Assembly (NCBI GenBank): GCA_026391075.1
Contig: JAPLES010000025.1
Span: 1 to 47,014, forward strand
From: Bacteroidota bacterium
GTDB taxonomy: Bacteria > Bacteroidota > Bacteroidia > Chitinophagales > LD1
DNA: 47,014 nt
Direction: 5' to 3'
Shown: positions 19,690 to 27,100 of the stretch, piece after piece
Position numbering within the stretch: position 1 is the first letter of the stretch
Layout: each line of letters opens with the position of its first letter
The notes under the pieces: model-generated
Told to the model about the DNA's origin: nothing
Database searches by the model: none
What the model saw: only the letters and a program-made list of their open reading frames with translations
Made by a program: the position numbers and the translations under genes

Positions 19690-19773
19690 ATGAAATCAAA
19701 TATGTTCCATAGTCTTTGTTGTATCTGTTGCTGCTGCTGCGGTGTAACAGGTCATGGCTATAGGTGGACGTAG
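19690..19773 (+). CDS. Cysteine-rich leader peptide of an attenuator
   Basis: 27 codons with stop TAG. Seven of them are cysteine codons (19717-19722 and 19726-19740), giving the stretch CCICCCCC at residues 10-17. The segment lies 117 bp upstream of the cysteine synthase start, followed by an antiterminator segment and a perfect terminator. The arrangement matches leader peptides of amino-acid attenuators such as trp and his: low Cys-tRNA would stall the ribosome on the run. An alternative start at Met5 (19702) changes nothing. Poly-cysteine leader peptides are known in mycobacteria; whether this Bacteroidota case has been described I cannot check. The logic is inferred, but the codon run and hairpins are direct observations. 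Confidence 0.82.
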   Translation: MKSNMFHSLCCICCCCCGVTGHGYRWT

Positions 19774-19813
19774 TCAATAGAATATTCCGTAAGCGTATAT
19801 ATAAGCTCCACCT
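19762..19813 (+). promoter_or_regulatory. Antiterminator pairing in the cysteine leader
   Basis: AGGTGGA (19762-19768, at the end of the leader coding sequence) is exactly complementary to TCCACCT (19807-19813), which is most of the left arm and part of the loop of the terminator. A ribosome stalled on the Cys codons (ending at 19740) would leave AGGTGGA free to pair. One that reaches the stop codon at 19771-19773 would cover it and let the terminator form. Confidence 0.7.
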
Positions 19814-19832
19814 CGTGTGGAGCTTTTTTTTT
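19803..19832 (+). terminator. Intrinsic terminator (attenuator) before cysM-like gene
   Basis: A perfect 9-bp stem, AAGCTCCAC (19803-19811) with GTGGAGCTT (19817-19825), a 5-nt loop and a run of nine T (19824-19832). It stands only 15 bp before the start codon of the synthase, on its coding strand, where a terminator makes sense only as an attenuator. Confidence 0.88.
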
Positions 19833-19847
19833 GTCAAAACCAGAAGT

Positions 19848-20804
19848 ATGAACACAGCAACTATAACCGAACTAACCGAACTAACCGAAGTGAAAAACGA
19901 ACTGAAGCAAAAACTTTTTACTGTCAGCAAGAAGATTGGCAACACTCCGTTGATTCCAATCCGCCATCTGCATGATAATAAAAAGGTGCGCATTTATGCC
20001 AAAGCCGAATGGCAACAACTCTCGTGCAGCGTGAAAGCACGCGCGGCATTCAACATTATTCGTCATGCGATTGAAAACGGTGAATTGGACGAAAACAGAA
20101 TTTTGCTCGATGCCACCAGCGGCAACACCGGCATAGCTTATGCGGCTATTGCTAAAGAACTCGGTTTGCGTGTGGTGCTTTGTCTGCCAGCCAATGCTTC
20201 GGCTGAGCGCAAGAGCATTCTGCAAAGTCTCGGTGCTCAAATTATTTACACTTCTAAATTTGGCGGAACCGATGAAGCGCAGGAAGTAGCCGCTGAACTC
20301 GCGCTTCAAAACCCCGACAAATATTTTTATGCCAGTCAGTATACCAACGAACAAAACTGGAAAGCGCATTACTACGGCACGGCTGTAGAAATAGCACGCG
20401 ATGCTCCGCCCTTCACGCACTTCGTTGCAGGGCTTGGCACCACTGGAACTTTTGTAGGCACCGGCAGAAGACTGAAAGAATTTAATCCCGCTGTTCAACT
20501 GATTGCGCTTCAACCCGACCTTGCTCTGCATGGTTTAGAAGGTTGGAAACATTTAGATACTGCTAACGTGCCGCAAATTTACGATGCCTCTGTGGCGGAT
20601 AGAATTCTCGAAGTGAGTTCTAATCGTGCACACGACATTATTAAAGAAGCCGCGCGCAAAGAAGACTTGTTGCTGAGTCCTTCATCAGCGGCAAACCTGG
20701 CTGGTGCGTTACAAATAGCAAGTGAAATAGAAGAAGGCGTAATCATTACCGTGCTACCCGACAATGCCGACAAATACAGTGAAATCATTAAACAAATCTT
20801 CTAA
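19848..20804 (+). CDS. cysM: CysM-like cysteine synthase (PLP-dependent)
   Basis: 318 residues, fold type II PLP enzyme. The Schiff-base lysine is Lys63 in CSVKARAAF, the phosphate loop is TSGNTG (90-95), the second loop is THFVAGLGTTGTFVGTG, and SPSSAANLAGA lies near the C-terminus. Several stretches (THFVAGLGTTGT, GAQII....GG) are closer to mycobacterial CysM, which uses O-phosphoserine and sulfide carried on CysO, than to ordinary CysK. From memory, the phosphoserine-binding Arg of that enzyme appears as Lys here, a conservative change. The start at 19848 is chosen because an in-frame extension to 19764 would be translated through the attenuator. It is followed after 2 bp by the JAMM protease gene. 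Confidence 0.9.
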   Translation: MNTATITELTELTEVKNELKQKLFTVSKKIGNTPLIPIRHLHDNKKVRIYAKAEWQQLSCSVKARAAFNIIRHAIENGELDENRILLDATSGNTGIAYAAIAKELGLRVVLCLPANASAERKSILQSLGAQIIYTSKFGGTDEAQEVAAELALQNPDKYFYASQYTNEQNWKAHYYGTAVEIARDAPPFTHFVAGLGTTGTFVGTGRRLKEFNPAVQLIALQPDLALHGLEGWKHLDTANVPQIYDASVADRILEVSSNRAHDIIKEAARKEDLLLSPSSAANLAGALQIASEIEEGVIITVLPDNADKYSEIIKQIF

Positions 20805-20806
20805 CC

Positions 20807-21271
20807 ATGATAAAGATTAATTCAGTTATCCATCAATTCTTAGCAGACGATGCGCTTCGCACTTTTCCTGATGAATGCTGCGGCTTTCTCCTCGGCACCG
20901 AAGAAGGAGAGCAGCGCGTTGTAGAAGAAATCATCGTAGTGAACAATGCAAAAGATAGCGACAAGCGCAGACGTTTTGAAATCACTCCGCTCGATTATTT
21001 AAAAGCTGAGCGTACTGCCGATGAAAAAAATCTCTTGTTGCTTGGTGTGTATCATTCGCATCTAAATCATCCTTCTGTTCCAAGCGAACACGACCGTGTA
21101 GTAGCGCAGCCTTATTTCAGTTATGTCATTATAGCCGTTCGCGAAAACGAATTTGTATCGCTGCAATCGTGGCGGTTGAATGACGATTCACAATTTGAAG
21201 AAGAAAAAGTAGAAGGCTATTTACCGCAGTCGGCAGAATCAACTCCGCGACCTTATCCATCATCACGATAA
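20807..21271 (+). CDS. Mec-like JAMM (MPN+) metalloprotease
   Basis: 154 residues. The JAMM zinc-site set is complete: Glu23 in PDECCGFLLG, and His83, His85, Ser93 and Asp96 in YHSHLNHPSVPSEHD. In M. tuberculosis, Mec releases cysteine from the CysO-cysteine adduct made by CysM. The present neighbours, a CysM-like synthase before it and a sulfur-carrier fusion after it, indicate the same step. A possible extra role is to cut the carrier from its E1 fusion partner after Gly90. The last 30 residues are acidic and proline-rich, probably disordered. Cytoplasmic, same operon (2 bp after the synthase, 31 bp before the next gene). Confidence 0.9.
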   Translation: MIKINSVIHQFLADDALRTFPDECCGFLLGTEEGEQRVVEEIIVVNNAKDSDKRRRFEITPLDYLKAERTADEKNLLLLGVYHSHLNHPSVPSEHDRVVAQPYFSYVIIAVRENEFVSLQSWRLNDDSQFEEEKVEGYLPQSAESTPRPYPSSR

Positions 21272-21302
21272 CACAATTACCAATCATAAAAAACAAAACA
21301 AC

Positions 21303-22721
21303 ATGGCAACTATTATTATTCCAACTCCGCTACGTAAGTTTACTAATCAGCAAAACAAAGTAACCGTTGGCGGCACTACTATTAAAGAAAGCATTGATGA
21401 GCTAACACTCAATTTCCCCGACCTCAAAAAAAATCTGATTGATGAAAACGGAAAGCTTCGCAGCTTCGTCAATATTTTTGTTGGTGATGACGACATCCGC
21501 GATTTGAATGAAGAAAACACTGCGGTGAAAGCCGAAACGGTTATCAGCATTATTCCCGCCATTGCAGGCGGAAGCGCTGACTACGAAAATATTACTTTCA
21601 GCAAAGAAGAACTGGCGCGCTACAACCGCCACATTATTATTCCGGGCTTTGGTTTAGAAGCGCAGAAAAAATTAAAAGCAGCAAAAGTTTTAGTTGTTGG
21701 CTCGGGCGGTTTGGGAAGTCCTGTCCTCTTATATTTAGCTGCCGCTGGTGTAGGCAATATCGGCATCGTTGATTTCGATGTGGTGGACGATAGCAATCTT
21801 CAGCGTCAGGTTTTATTTGGAGTTAGTGAAGTGGGCAAATCAAAAGTGGAAGCTGCAAAGGCGCGCATACAAAGTTTAAATCCGCACATCAACGTTACTA
21901 CTTACAATACACAGCTTACTTCTAAGAATGCCTTAGAAATAATAAGTCAGTATGATGTAATAGCCGATGGCACCGATAATTTTCCTACCCGTTATTTAGT
22001 AAACGATGCCTGCGTTATTGCGGGCAAGCCAAATGTATATGCCAGCATCTTCCAGTTCGAAGGGCAGGTTTCTGTTTTTAATTACACCAATGCCAAAGGT
22101 GAAACAGGACCTAACTACCGCGACCTTTATCCTAGTCCTCCGCCACCGGGCTTAGTGCCTAACTGTGCCGAAGGCGGAGTGCTGGGCGTTTTGCCGGGAA
22201 TCATCGGCAGTCTTCAGGCAAATGAAGTTATCAAAGTAATTACCGGTGTTGGTGAAACTTTAAGCGGAAGATTTTTTGTGTTCGATGCGCTAACTTTCGA
22301 AACGCGCACATTAAAAATTAGCAAGCGTGCAAACGCTCCTGTAGTAAAAGAACTGATTGACTACGAACAGTTCTGCGGTGTAAAAGCAGTGGAGAAAAAA
22401 ATAAAAGAAATAAGCGTAGATGAATTTGTGCAATGGCAAAAAAGCGGAGAAGATATTCAGGTGATTGATGTGCGCGAACCTACCGAGTATGAGCAGGTGA
22501 ATATTGGTGCTTTACTTATTCCGCTGGCAACTGTAGCGGAACGCGCTAACGAAATAAGCAGGGATAAAAAAGTGGTGGTGCATTGTAAGCTTGGCGGACG
22601 CAGTGCTAAAGCCATACGCGAACTGGAAGAGAAATTCGGCTTCGACAATTTGTATAATCTCAAAGGCGGCATTACCGCTGTTGAGCAGGAAAGCGATTTG
22701 TTGAAAGCCGTAAACGTTTAG
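21303..22721 (+). CDS. CysO/ThiS-type sulfur carrier fused to MoeZ-like E1 and rhodanese
   Basis: 472 residues in three parts. Residues 1-90 are a beta-grasp ThiS/MoaD/CysO-type domain ending in Gly89-Gly90 (AIAGG). Residues about 95-345 are an E1-like adenylyltransferase with GSGGLGS (133-139), NLQRQ (165-169), DGTDN (222-226), YRDLYPSPPPPG and the candidate catalytic Cys288 in VPNCAEGGV. As in MoeZ, the MoeB-type CxxC zinc pairs are absent. Residues about 365-472 are a rhodanese domain with active-site Cys428 in VHCKLGGRS. Expected reaction: adenylation of the carrier C-terminus, then sulfur transfer from the rhodanese to give a thiocarboxylate for cysteine synthesis. The oddity is that the carrier's GG end is internal, joined to the enzyme meant to activate it. 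Confidence 0.92.
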   Translation: MATIIIPTPLRKFTNQQNKVTVGGTTIKESIDELTLNFPDLKKNLIDENGKLRSFVNIFVGDDDIRDLNEENTAVKAETVISIIPAIAGGSADYENITFSKEELARYNRHIIIPGFGLEAQKKLKAAKVLVVGSGGLGSPVLLYLAAAGVGNIGIVDFDVVDDSNLQRQVLFGVSEVGKSKVEAAKARIQSLNPHINVTTYNTQLTSKNALEIISQYDVIADGTDNFPTRYLVNDACVIAGKPNVYASIFQFEGQVSVFNYTNAKGETGPNYRDLYPSPPPPGLVPNCAEGGVLGVLPGIIGSLQANEVIKVITGVGETLSGRFFVFDALTFETRTLKISKRANAPVVKELIDYEQFCGVKAVEKKIKEISVDEFVQWQKSGEDIQVIDVREPTEYEQVNIGALLIPLATVAERANEISRDKKVVVHCKLGGRSAKAIRELEEKFGFDNLYNLKGGITAVEQESDLLKAVNV

Positions 22722-22764
22722 TGGGTTTTGGTTAGGCGGTCGGCAGGGGTGTAGGCCGTCATTT

Positions 22765-22835
22765 GGTGCTGTGGTCGAGTGGTTAGATACGGCTCTGCAA
22801 AAGCCGTCACACCGGTTCAAATCCGGTCGGCACCT
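22765..22835 (+). tRNA. tRNA-Cys (GCA)
   Basis: 71 nt up to the discriminator base. The acceptor arms GGTGCTG and CGGCACC pair with one G-T. The anticodon stem CGGCT/AGCCG encloses the loop CTGCAAA with anticodon GCA. The T arm is ACCGG-TTCAAAT-CCGGT. The discriminator is T, as expected for cysteine. CCA is not encoded. It lies 43 bp after the E1 fusion gene and 31 bp before the next gene, with no clear terminator in between. Confidence 0.95.
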
Positions 22836-22866
22836 CAATTTTTTAATGGAGATAAAATCAACAACT

Positions 22867-23301
22867 ATGTCAGAAACAACTGTAGCAAAATCATATTTAG
22901 AAGAAAACACCATTCGCTTTGTAGCATTGCAGGTAGTAATTATTTCAGCCGTGCTGCTTGCCATACAATCAAAGTATCTGGCTTTGTTGCTCGCAATTGA
23001 TTTTGCCGTAAGAGCGTTTACTTATTTGCCATCACCTTTGGCAGCAGTCGCAAAATTTTTAGTAAAGCAATTTAACATAGAGCGCAAACCTGTATTCGCA
23101 GCACCAAAAAAATTTGCGGCAGCATTGGGCTTTGTTTTTTCACTAAGTATTTTTCTCCTGTTTCAATTTGAATTAACCACTGCTGCATTTGCTGTAGGAG
23201 GGGTGCTGGTGTTTTGTGCCGTACTGGAATCTTTCTTTAAAATATGCGTGGGCTGCTATGTGTACGACTGGGTGGTGGTTCCGTTTACAAAGAAAGGATA
23301 A
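22867..23301 (+). CDS. DUF4395 family membrane protein
   Basis: 144 residues with four predicted membrane segments (about 20-50, 85-101 and 106-125, with a short hydrophobic helix near 56-66), and CVGC at 127-130 followed by Y. The CxGC-Y end is the hallmark of DUF4395, a family of unknown function often found near rhodanese, thioredoxin or sulfur genes. Its place behind the cysteine genes and tRNA-Cys supports a thiol or sulfur role, but that is inference. I prefer the start at 22867. An ATG at 22846 in frame adds seven residues, and any start further upstream would lie inside the tRNA gene. Confidence 0.8.
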   Translation: MSETTVAKSYLEENTIRFVALQVVIISAVLLAIQSKYLALLLAIDFAVRAFTYLPSPLAAVAKFLVKQFNIERKPVFAAPKKFAAALGFVFSLSIFLLFQFELTTAAFAVGGVLVFCAVLESFFKICVGCYVYDWVVVPFTKKG

Positions 23302-23329
23302 CGAATAATTTAATGGATGGGTTTTGGTT

Positions 23330-23357
23330 ATAGCCGGTGTAACAGCCGGCTATTTTT
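23330..23357 (+). terminator. Intrinsic terminator after DUF4395 gene
   Basis: An 8-bp stem ATAGCCGG (23330-23337) with CCGGCTAT (23346-23353), an 8-nt loop, followed by TTTT. It is the first good terminator after the attenuator, so the unit may extend from 19690 to here. Confidence 0.75.
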
Positions 23358-23650
23358 GTTTCGGTTAATCGCGGTAAACCATCGCCTGCACAAACCCCTC
23401 CTTCAATTTTACTTCAAAAAACTACGCGGAAAAAAATTTTTTGTTTCGGTTTATTTCTTTCCTTTGGCGAGCATTAATTATTGCAGACAACGAAAATTTC
23501 TTTTTTCTCGTCTGTAAACACACTGGACAAGAGATTTTTTTAAGGACCCTAAACCACTTTGAAATTATCAAGATGAGTACCTCGTTAACCCCCACTCGCG
23601 CCTTTTTCAACCTTAACTATTTATTTAATCACTTCTTTAAAATCAGACTT
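23358..23650. other. Intergenic region without convincing gene
   Basis: AT-rich region between the cysteine operon terminator and a small secreted-protein gene. An open frame runs in from 23441, but its residues before the signal peptide look unlike protein. A TTCCTTTG (23459-23466) resembles the -7 element with one mismatch, but its TTG partner is only 15 bp upstream. The promoter of the adhesin unit probably lies here. Confidence 0.4.
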
Positions 23651-24055
23651 ATGAAACAGTCAGTTAGAACCTCTCTATGTAGTTACCTCATGCTTTGCGT
23701 TTTCCTTTTAGCAGGAATAGCTGCCAATGCACAAACAACACATTCAAAAGAAACAACAAACGGTTCTGCCATCAGCGCACCTGCTGCCGAAGGCACTTAC
23801 CAGTTCATCTTTAACTCGCGTAATGATGATAAAGACATTACGCTTAACGCACACGAACTGCAAGCCATTGAAAAATTGAGACAAGATAATGAAGTGGTGT
23901 ATGCCATGACTCCTTATAGTGATGACATTCGCATCAAAATTCTTCCGCGCAATGCTGTTAGTGGAAAAGGATTTACCGCAGCTTCCAAAAAATATTACAA
24001 AACCGAACATCCGTACGAAGAGTGGGCTAACATCAGATATGTAGAGTTGAACTAA
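23651..24055 (+). CDS. Small secreted hypothetical protein
   Basis: 134 residues. A signal peptide of about 28 residues ends at ANAQ. The mature part begins with a Thr/Ser/Ala-rich stretch. It continues with YQFIFNSRNDDKDITLNAHE, a short helical region (AIEKLRQDNE) and a basic, Tyr-rich C-terminus (KKYYKTEHPYEEW). I recognise no domain. It is 55 bp upstream of the giant adhesin on the same strand and is probably cotranscribed with it. An accessory, periplasmic or surface role is possible. The start at 23651 is chosen because it opens directly with the signal peptide. Confidence 0.72.
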   Translation: MKQSVRTSLCSYLMLCVFLLAGIAANAQTTHSKETTNGSAISAPAAEGTYQFIFNSRNDDKDITLNAHELQAIEKLRQDNEVVYAMTPYSDDIRIKILPRNAVSGKGFTAASKKYYKTEHPYEEWANIRYVELN

Positions 24056-24110
24056 ACGAACCCTTTTCAAAAAAAATATAAGTAATCAAAAGAATCAAAC
24101 CCCTGACAAC

Positions 24111-27100
24111 ATGAAAAAGTTTACCAATTACTTCAAAACGCTTTGCATCTTCTGCTTCTCAGCAGCAACGCTAATTGTAAATGCACAGGCTCCGTCAAAC
24201 GATTTAATATGTGGTGCTACACCTATTTCGGTAGGTATTGGTTGCACACAAAGCACTAACGTAAACGCCACTATTACGGGTAGCCCTGCTGCTGCCACTT
24301 GTTGGGCACCAAACAATGCCAGCAACGATGTTTGGTTTTCGTTTGTAGCTACTACAGTAAATATGACAGTGAGCACCGATGCATCGGGTCTTACACTCAC
24401 TAACACACAAGTAGCTATCTATAGTTCTTCTACTAACAACTGTACAGGCACACTTACCTTAGTGGGTTGCGGTGAAAATGGTGGAACCAACGTAGCCAAC
24501 AATTCTATTACAGATTTATCCCTTGTTCCCGGTAATACTTATTTTATACGTGTTGACGGAAACGGAACTGCCACAGGAACTTTTTGTGTGAGTGCCTACG
24601 ATACGTATACTCCCGGTTCTACTCCATGCGAAGCGCAGATAGTAAGTCCTAACAGTGCTACCTGTGCTACCACAGCGGGTAATTTAGTTACGAATTCAAC
24701 TGTTCCTGCTGTTTCTTATCCGGTGATTGGTGTTGATTATGGCGGTTGCGATAATGAAACAAGCCAATTTGGAGTATGGAACGTTTTTACTGCTAATAGC
24801 ACCAGCGTTACTTTAACTAACCGAAGCGGTGGAGGAAGAGACTATACGCTTTTCTCAGGACCTTGCTCTAGCCTTACATGGATTAGCTGTACTTCTATTC
24901 CTAATAATAACGGAACAACGTTGTTCAGTGGTTTAACGGTAGGTACTGATTATTATTTACTCACTACTTTGTCAAATGGTGCTACTACTGCACCTGTAGT
25001 TACCGACCTCTGTGTGACCAATACAATTCCTTGCACACCCCCAACTAATAATACTTGTGCTACAGCAATGTCTATTACTGCTAACACCTTATATAATGTA
25101 ACCAACTATTGCGCTACGGCTGACCAGCCACCCGCCTTATGTTCAGGTACACTTCAAAACAATATCTGGTTTAACTGGACAACTCCGGTTGGCTGGACAG
25201 GTCAGGCTTATTTCCAGTTGTTTGAAGAAAACTGCCGTTCAGGAGCTACTTCACAAGGTATGCAGTGTTCGGTTTATCAAAACACCGTGGTGTGTGGTGG
25301 AACTGCCAATTGCGTAGCTACATCCAATACCATTACAGACAATAACGTAAACGTTGTTTGGACTCCTGTGCCCGGAACTACTTACCTGATTAACTACGAT
25401 GGTTATTCAGGCGAGGTATGTAACATGAATTTCGAAATTACGAACACAGCTGCTGTTGTTGTTATTTCGGTGAACTCACCCGTTATATGTTTAGGAGAAT
25501 CTGTAGTACTTACTGCCACCAGTAATGCAACAGGATATCTTTGGTCAACAGGTCAATCAGGAAGTTCAATTACCGTTAGTCCTACTGTAACTACTTCTTA
25601 TACCGTTTCAGCAACAGCTGGTGGCACAGGTTCAGCAGTGGCTACGGTAACGGTTAATCCAATTCCTGCAGCACCAACATTGGGAAGTAACAGTCCTGTT
25701 TGCGAAGGTTCAACTTTGGACCTTACCGCCAGTACCATTGCTAACGCTACTTATTCTTGGACAGGTCCAAATAATTTTTCGTCTACTCAGCAAAATCCTT
25801 CTATTGCAAGTGCAACAGTTGCAGCCAGCGGTACTTACACAGTTACCGATACATTACTTGGTTGCGGAAGTTTGCCTGCTCACATCACTGTAGTGGTTAA
25901 TGAAATTCCACCAGCACCACAGGCATCGAGTAACAGTTCAATATGTTCGGGTGATACGTTAAGACTTTTTGCTTCTACTGTAGCTAACGTAACTTATAGC
26001 TGGACAGGTCCAAACGGATTTACTTCTTCGGCACAAAACCCAGTTATTGTTGGTGCTACTGCGGCAGATGCCGGAACATATTCGGTAACTACTACCAGAA
26101 ACGGTTGTACCAGTCCTGCTGCAACAACTACTGTGGTGATTAATGCAATTCCATCAACAACTGCGGGAAGCAATAGTCCACTCTGTGCAGGCGGAACATT
26201 GAACTTAACCGCTACGAACGTTTCGGGCGGTAGTTTTACATGGACAGGGCCAAACGGATTTACTTCTAACCAACAAAATCCTTCTGTTGCTAATACTACA
26301 GTTGCTGATGCGGGAACGTATACGGTGAACGTAACGGCTGCAGGTTGCGGAAGTGCTCAGCCTTCATCAACTGTTGTTGTTATCAATCCGGTTAATCCTC
26401 CGGTTGCAAGTAGTAACTCTCCTATATGTGCGGGAAATACGTTGAATTTAGCCGCAACTACAATTGCGGGAGCTACTTATGCATGGACAGGACCAAACGG
26501 TTTTGTATCTAACCAGCAAAACCCTTCTATATCTAACGCTACTGTTGCAGCTTCAGGAACTTATTCTGTAGTGGCTACCGTTAGCGGTTGTTCAAGCAGT
26601 TCACCGGCTACTACCGATGTAGTGGTGAATCCTATTCCGGGGGTTACAGCAGGAAGCAATAGCCCTGTGTGTGCAGGTTCTGATATCAACTTAACGGCTA
26701 CAACTTTTGCAGGTGCTACCTATTCATGGACAGGCCCGGGTGGATTTACATCTACTCTTCAAAATCCTACGATTACAAATGCCACAGTTGGTATGTCGGG
26801 AACCTACACGGTTACTTCAAGTGCCAATGGTTGTTCAGGTGGTGCGCCATCTTCAACCACTGTTGTGGTAAATCCGGTAACTCCACCGGTTGCAGGAAGT
26901 AACAGTCCTTTATGTGAAGGAGCTACCTTAAATTTAACAGCAAGTTTTATTGTGGGAGCTACATATGCATGGACAGGTCCAAACGGATTTACTTCTACTC
27001 TTCAGAACCCAAGTATTACTCCGGTTACTGTTGCAACAGCGGGAGTTTATTCAGTTATAGCAAACGTGAGTGGTTGTAACAGTTCGGTACCTGCTACTAC

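Noticed and set aside
19690-19832. T-box riboswitch for cysteine, because AGGTGGA resembles part of a T-box
   Set aside because: The leader is too short for stem I and a specifier loop, and the Cys-codon run explains the sensing more simply.
19764-19847. Longer N-terminus for the cysteine synthase starting at 19764
   Set aside because: The 28 extra residues would be encoded across the antiterminator and the perfect terminator and resemble no synthase. The ATG at 19848 fits the family length.
19881-20531. 216-codon open frame antisense to the cysteine synthase
   Set aside because: It lies wholly inside a well-supported gene, shows no domain or signal, and is explained by codon bias of the sense strand.
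22722-22764. Terminator between the E1 fusion gene and tRNA-Cys
   Set aside because: Only a 4-bp CGGC/GCCG stem without a T-run is visible, too weak to call.
22771-22866. Upstream start for the DUF4395 gene
   Set aside because: The extension is the tRNA-Cys gene read as protein. Starts at 22867 or 22846 lie after the tRNA.
23441-23650. N-terminal extension of the small secreted protein to 23441
   Set aside because: It would bury the signal peptide 70 residues inside the protein, and the upstream residues look like translated intergenic DNA.
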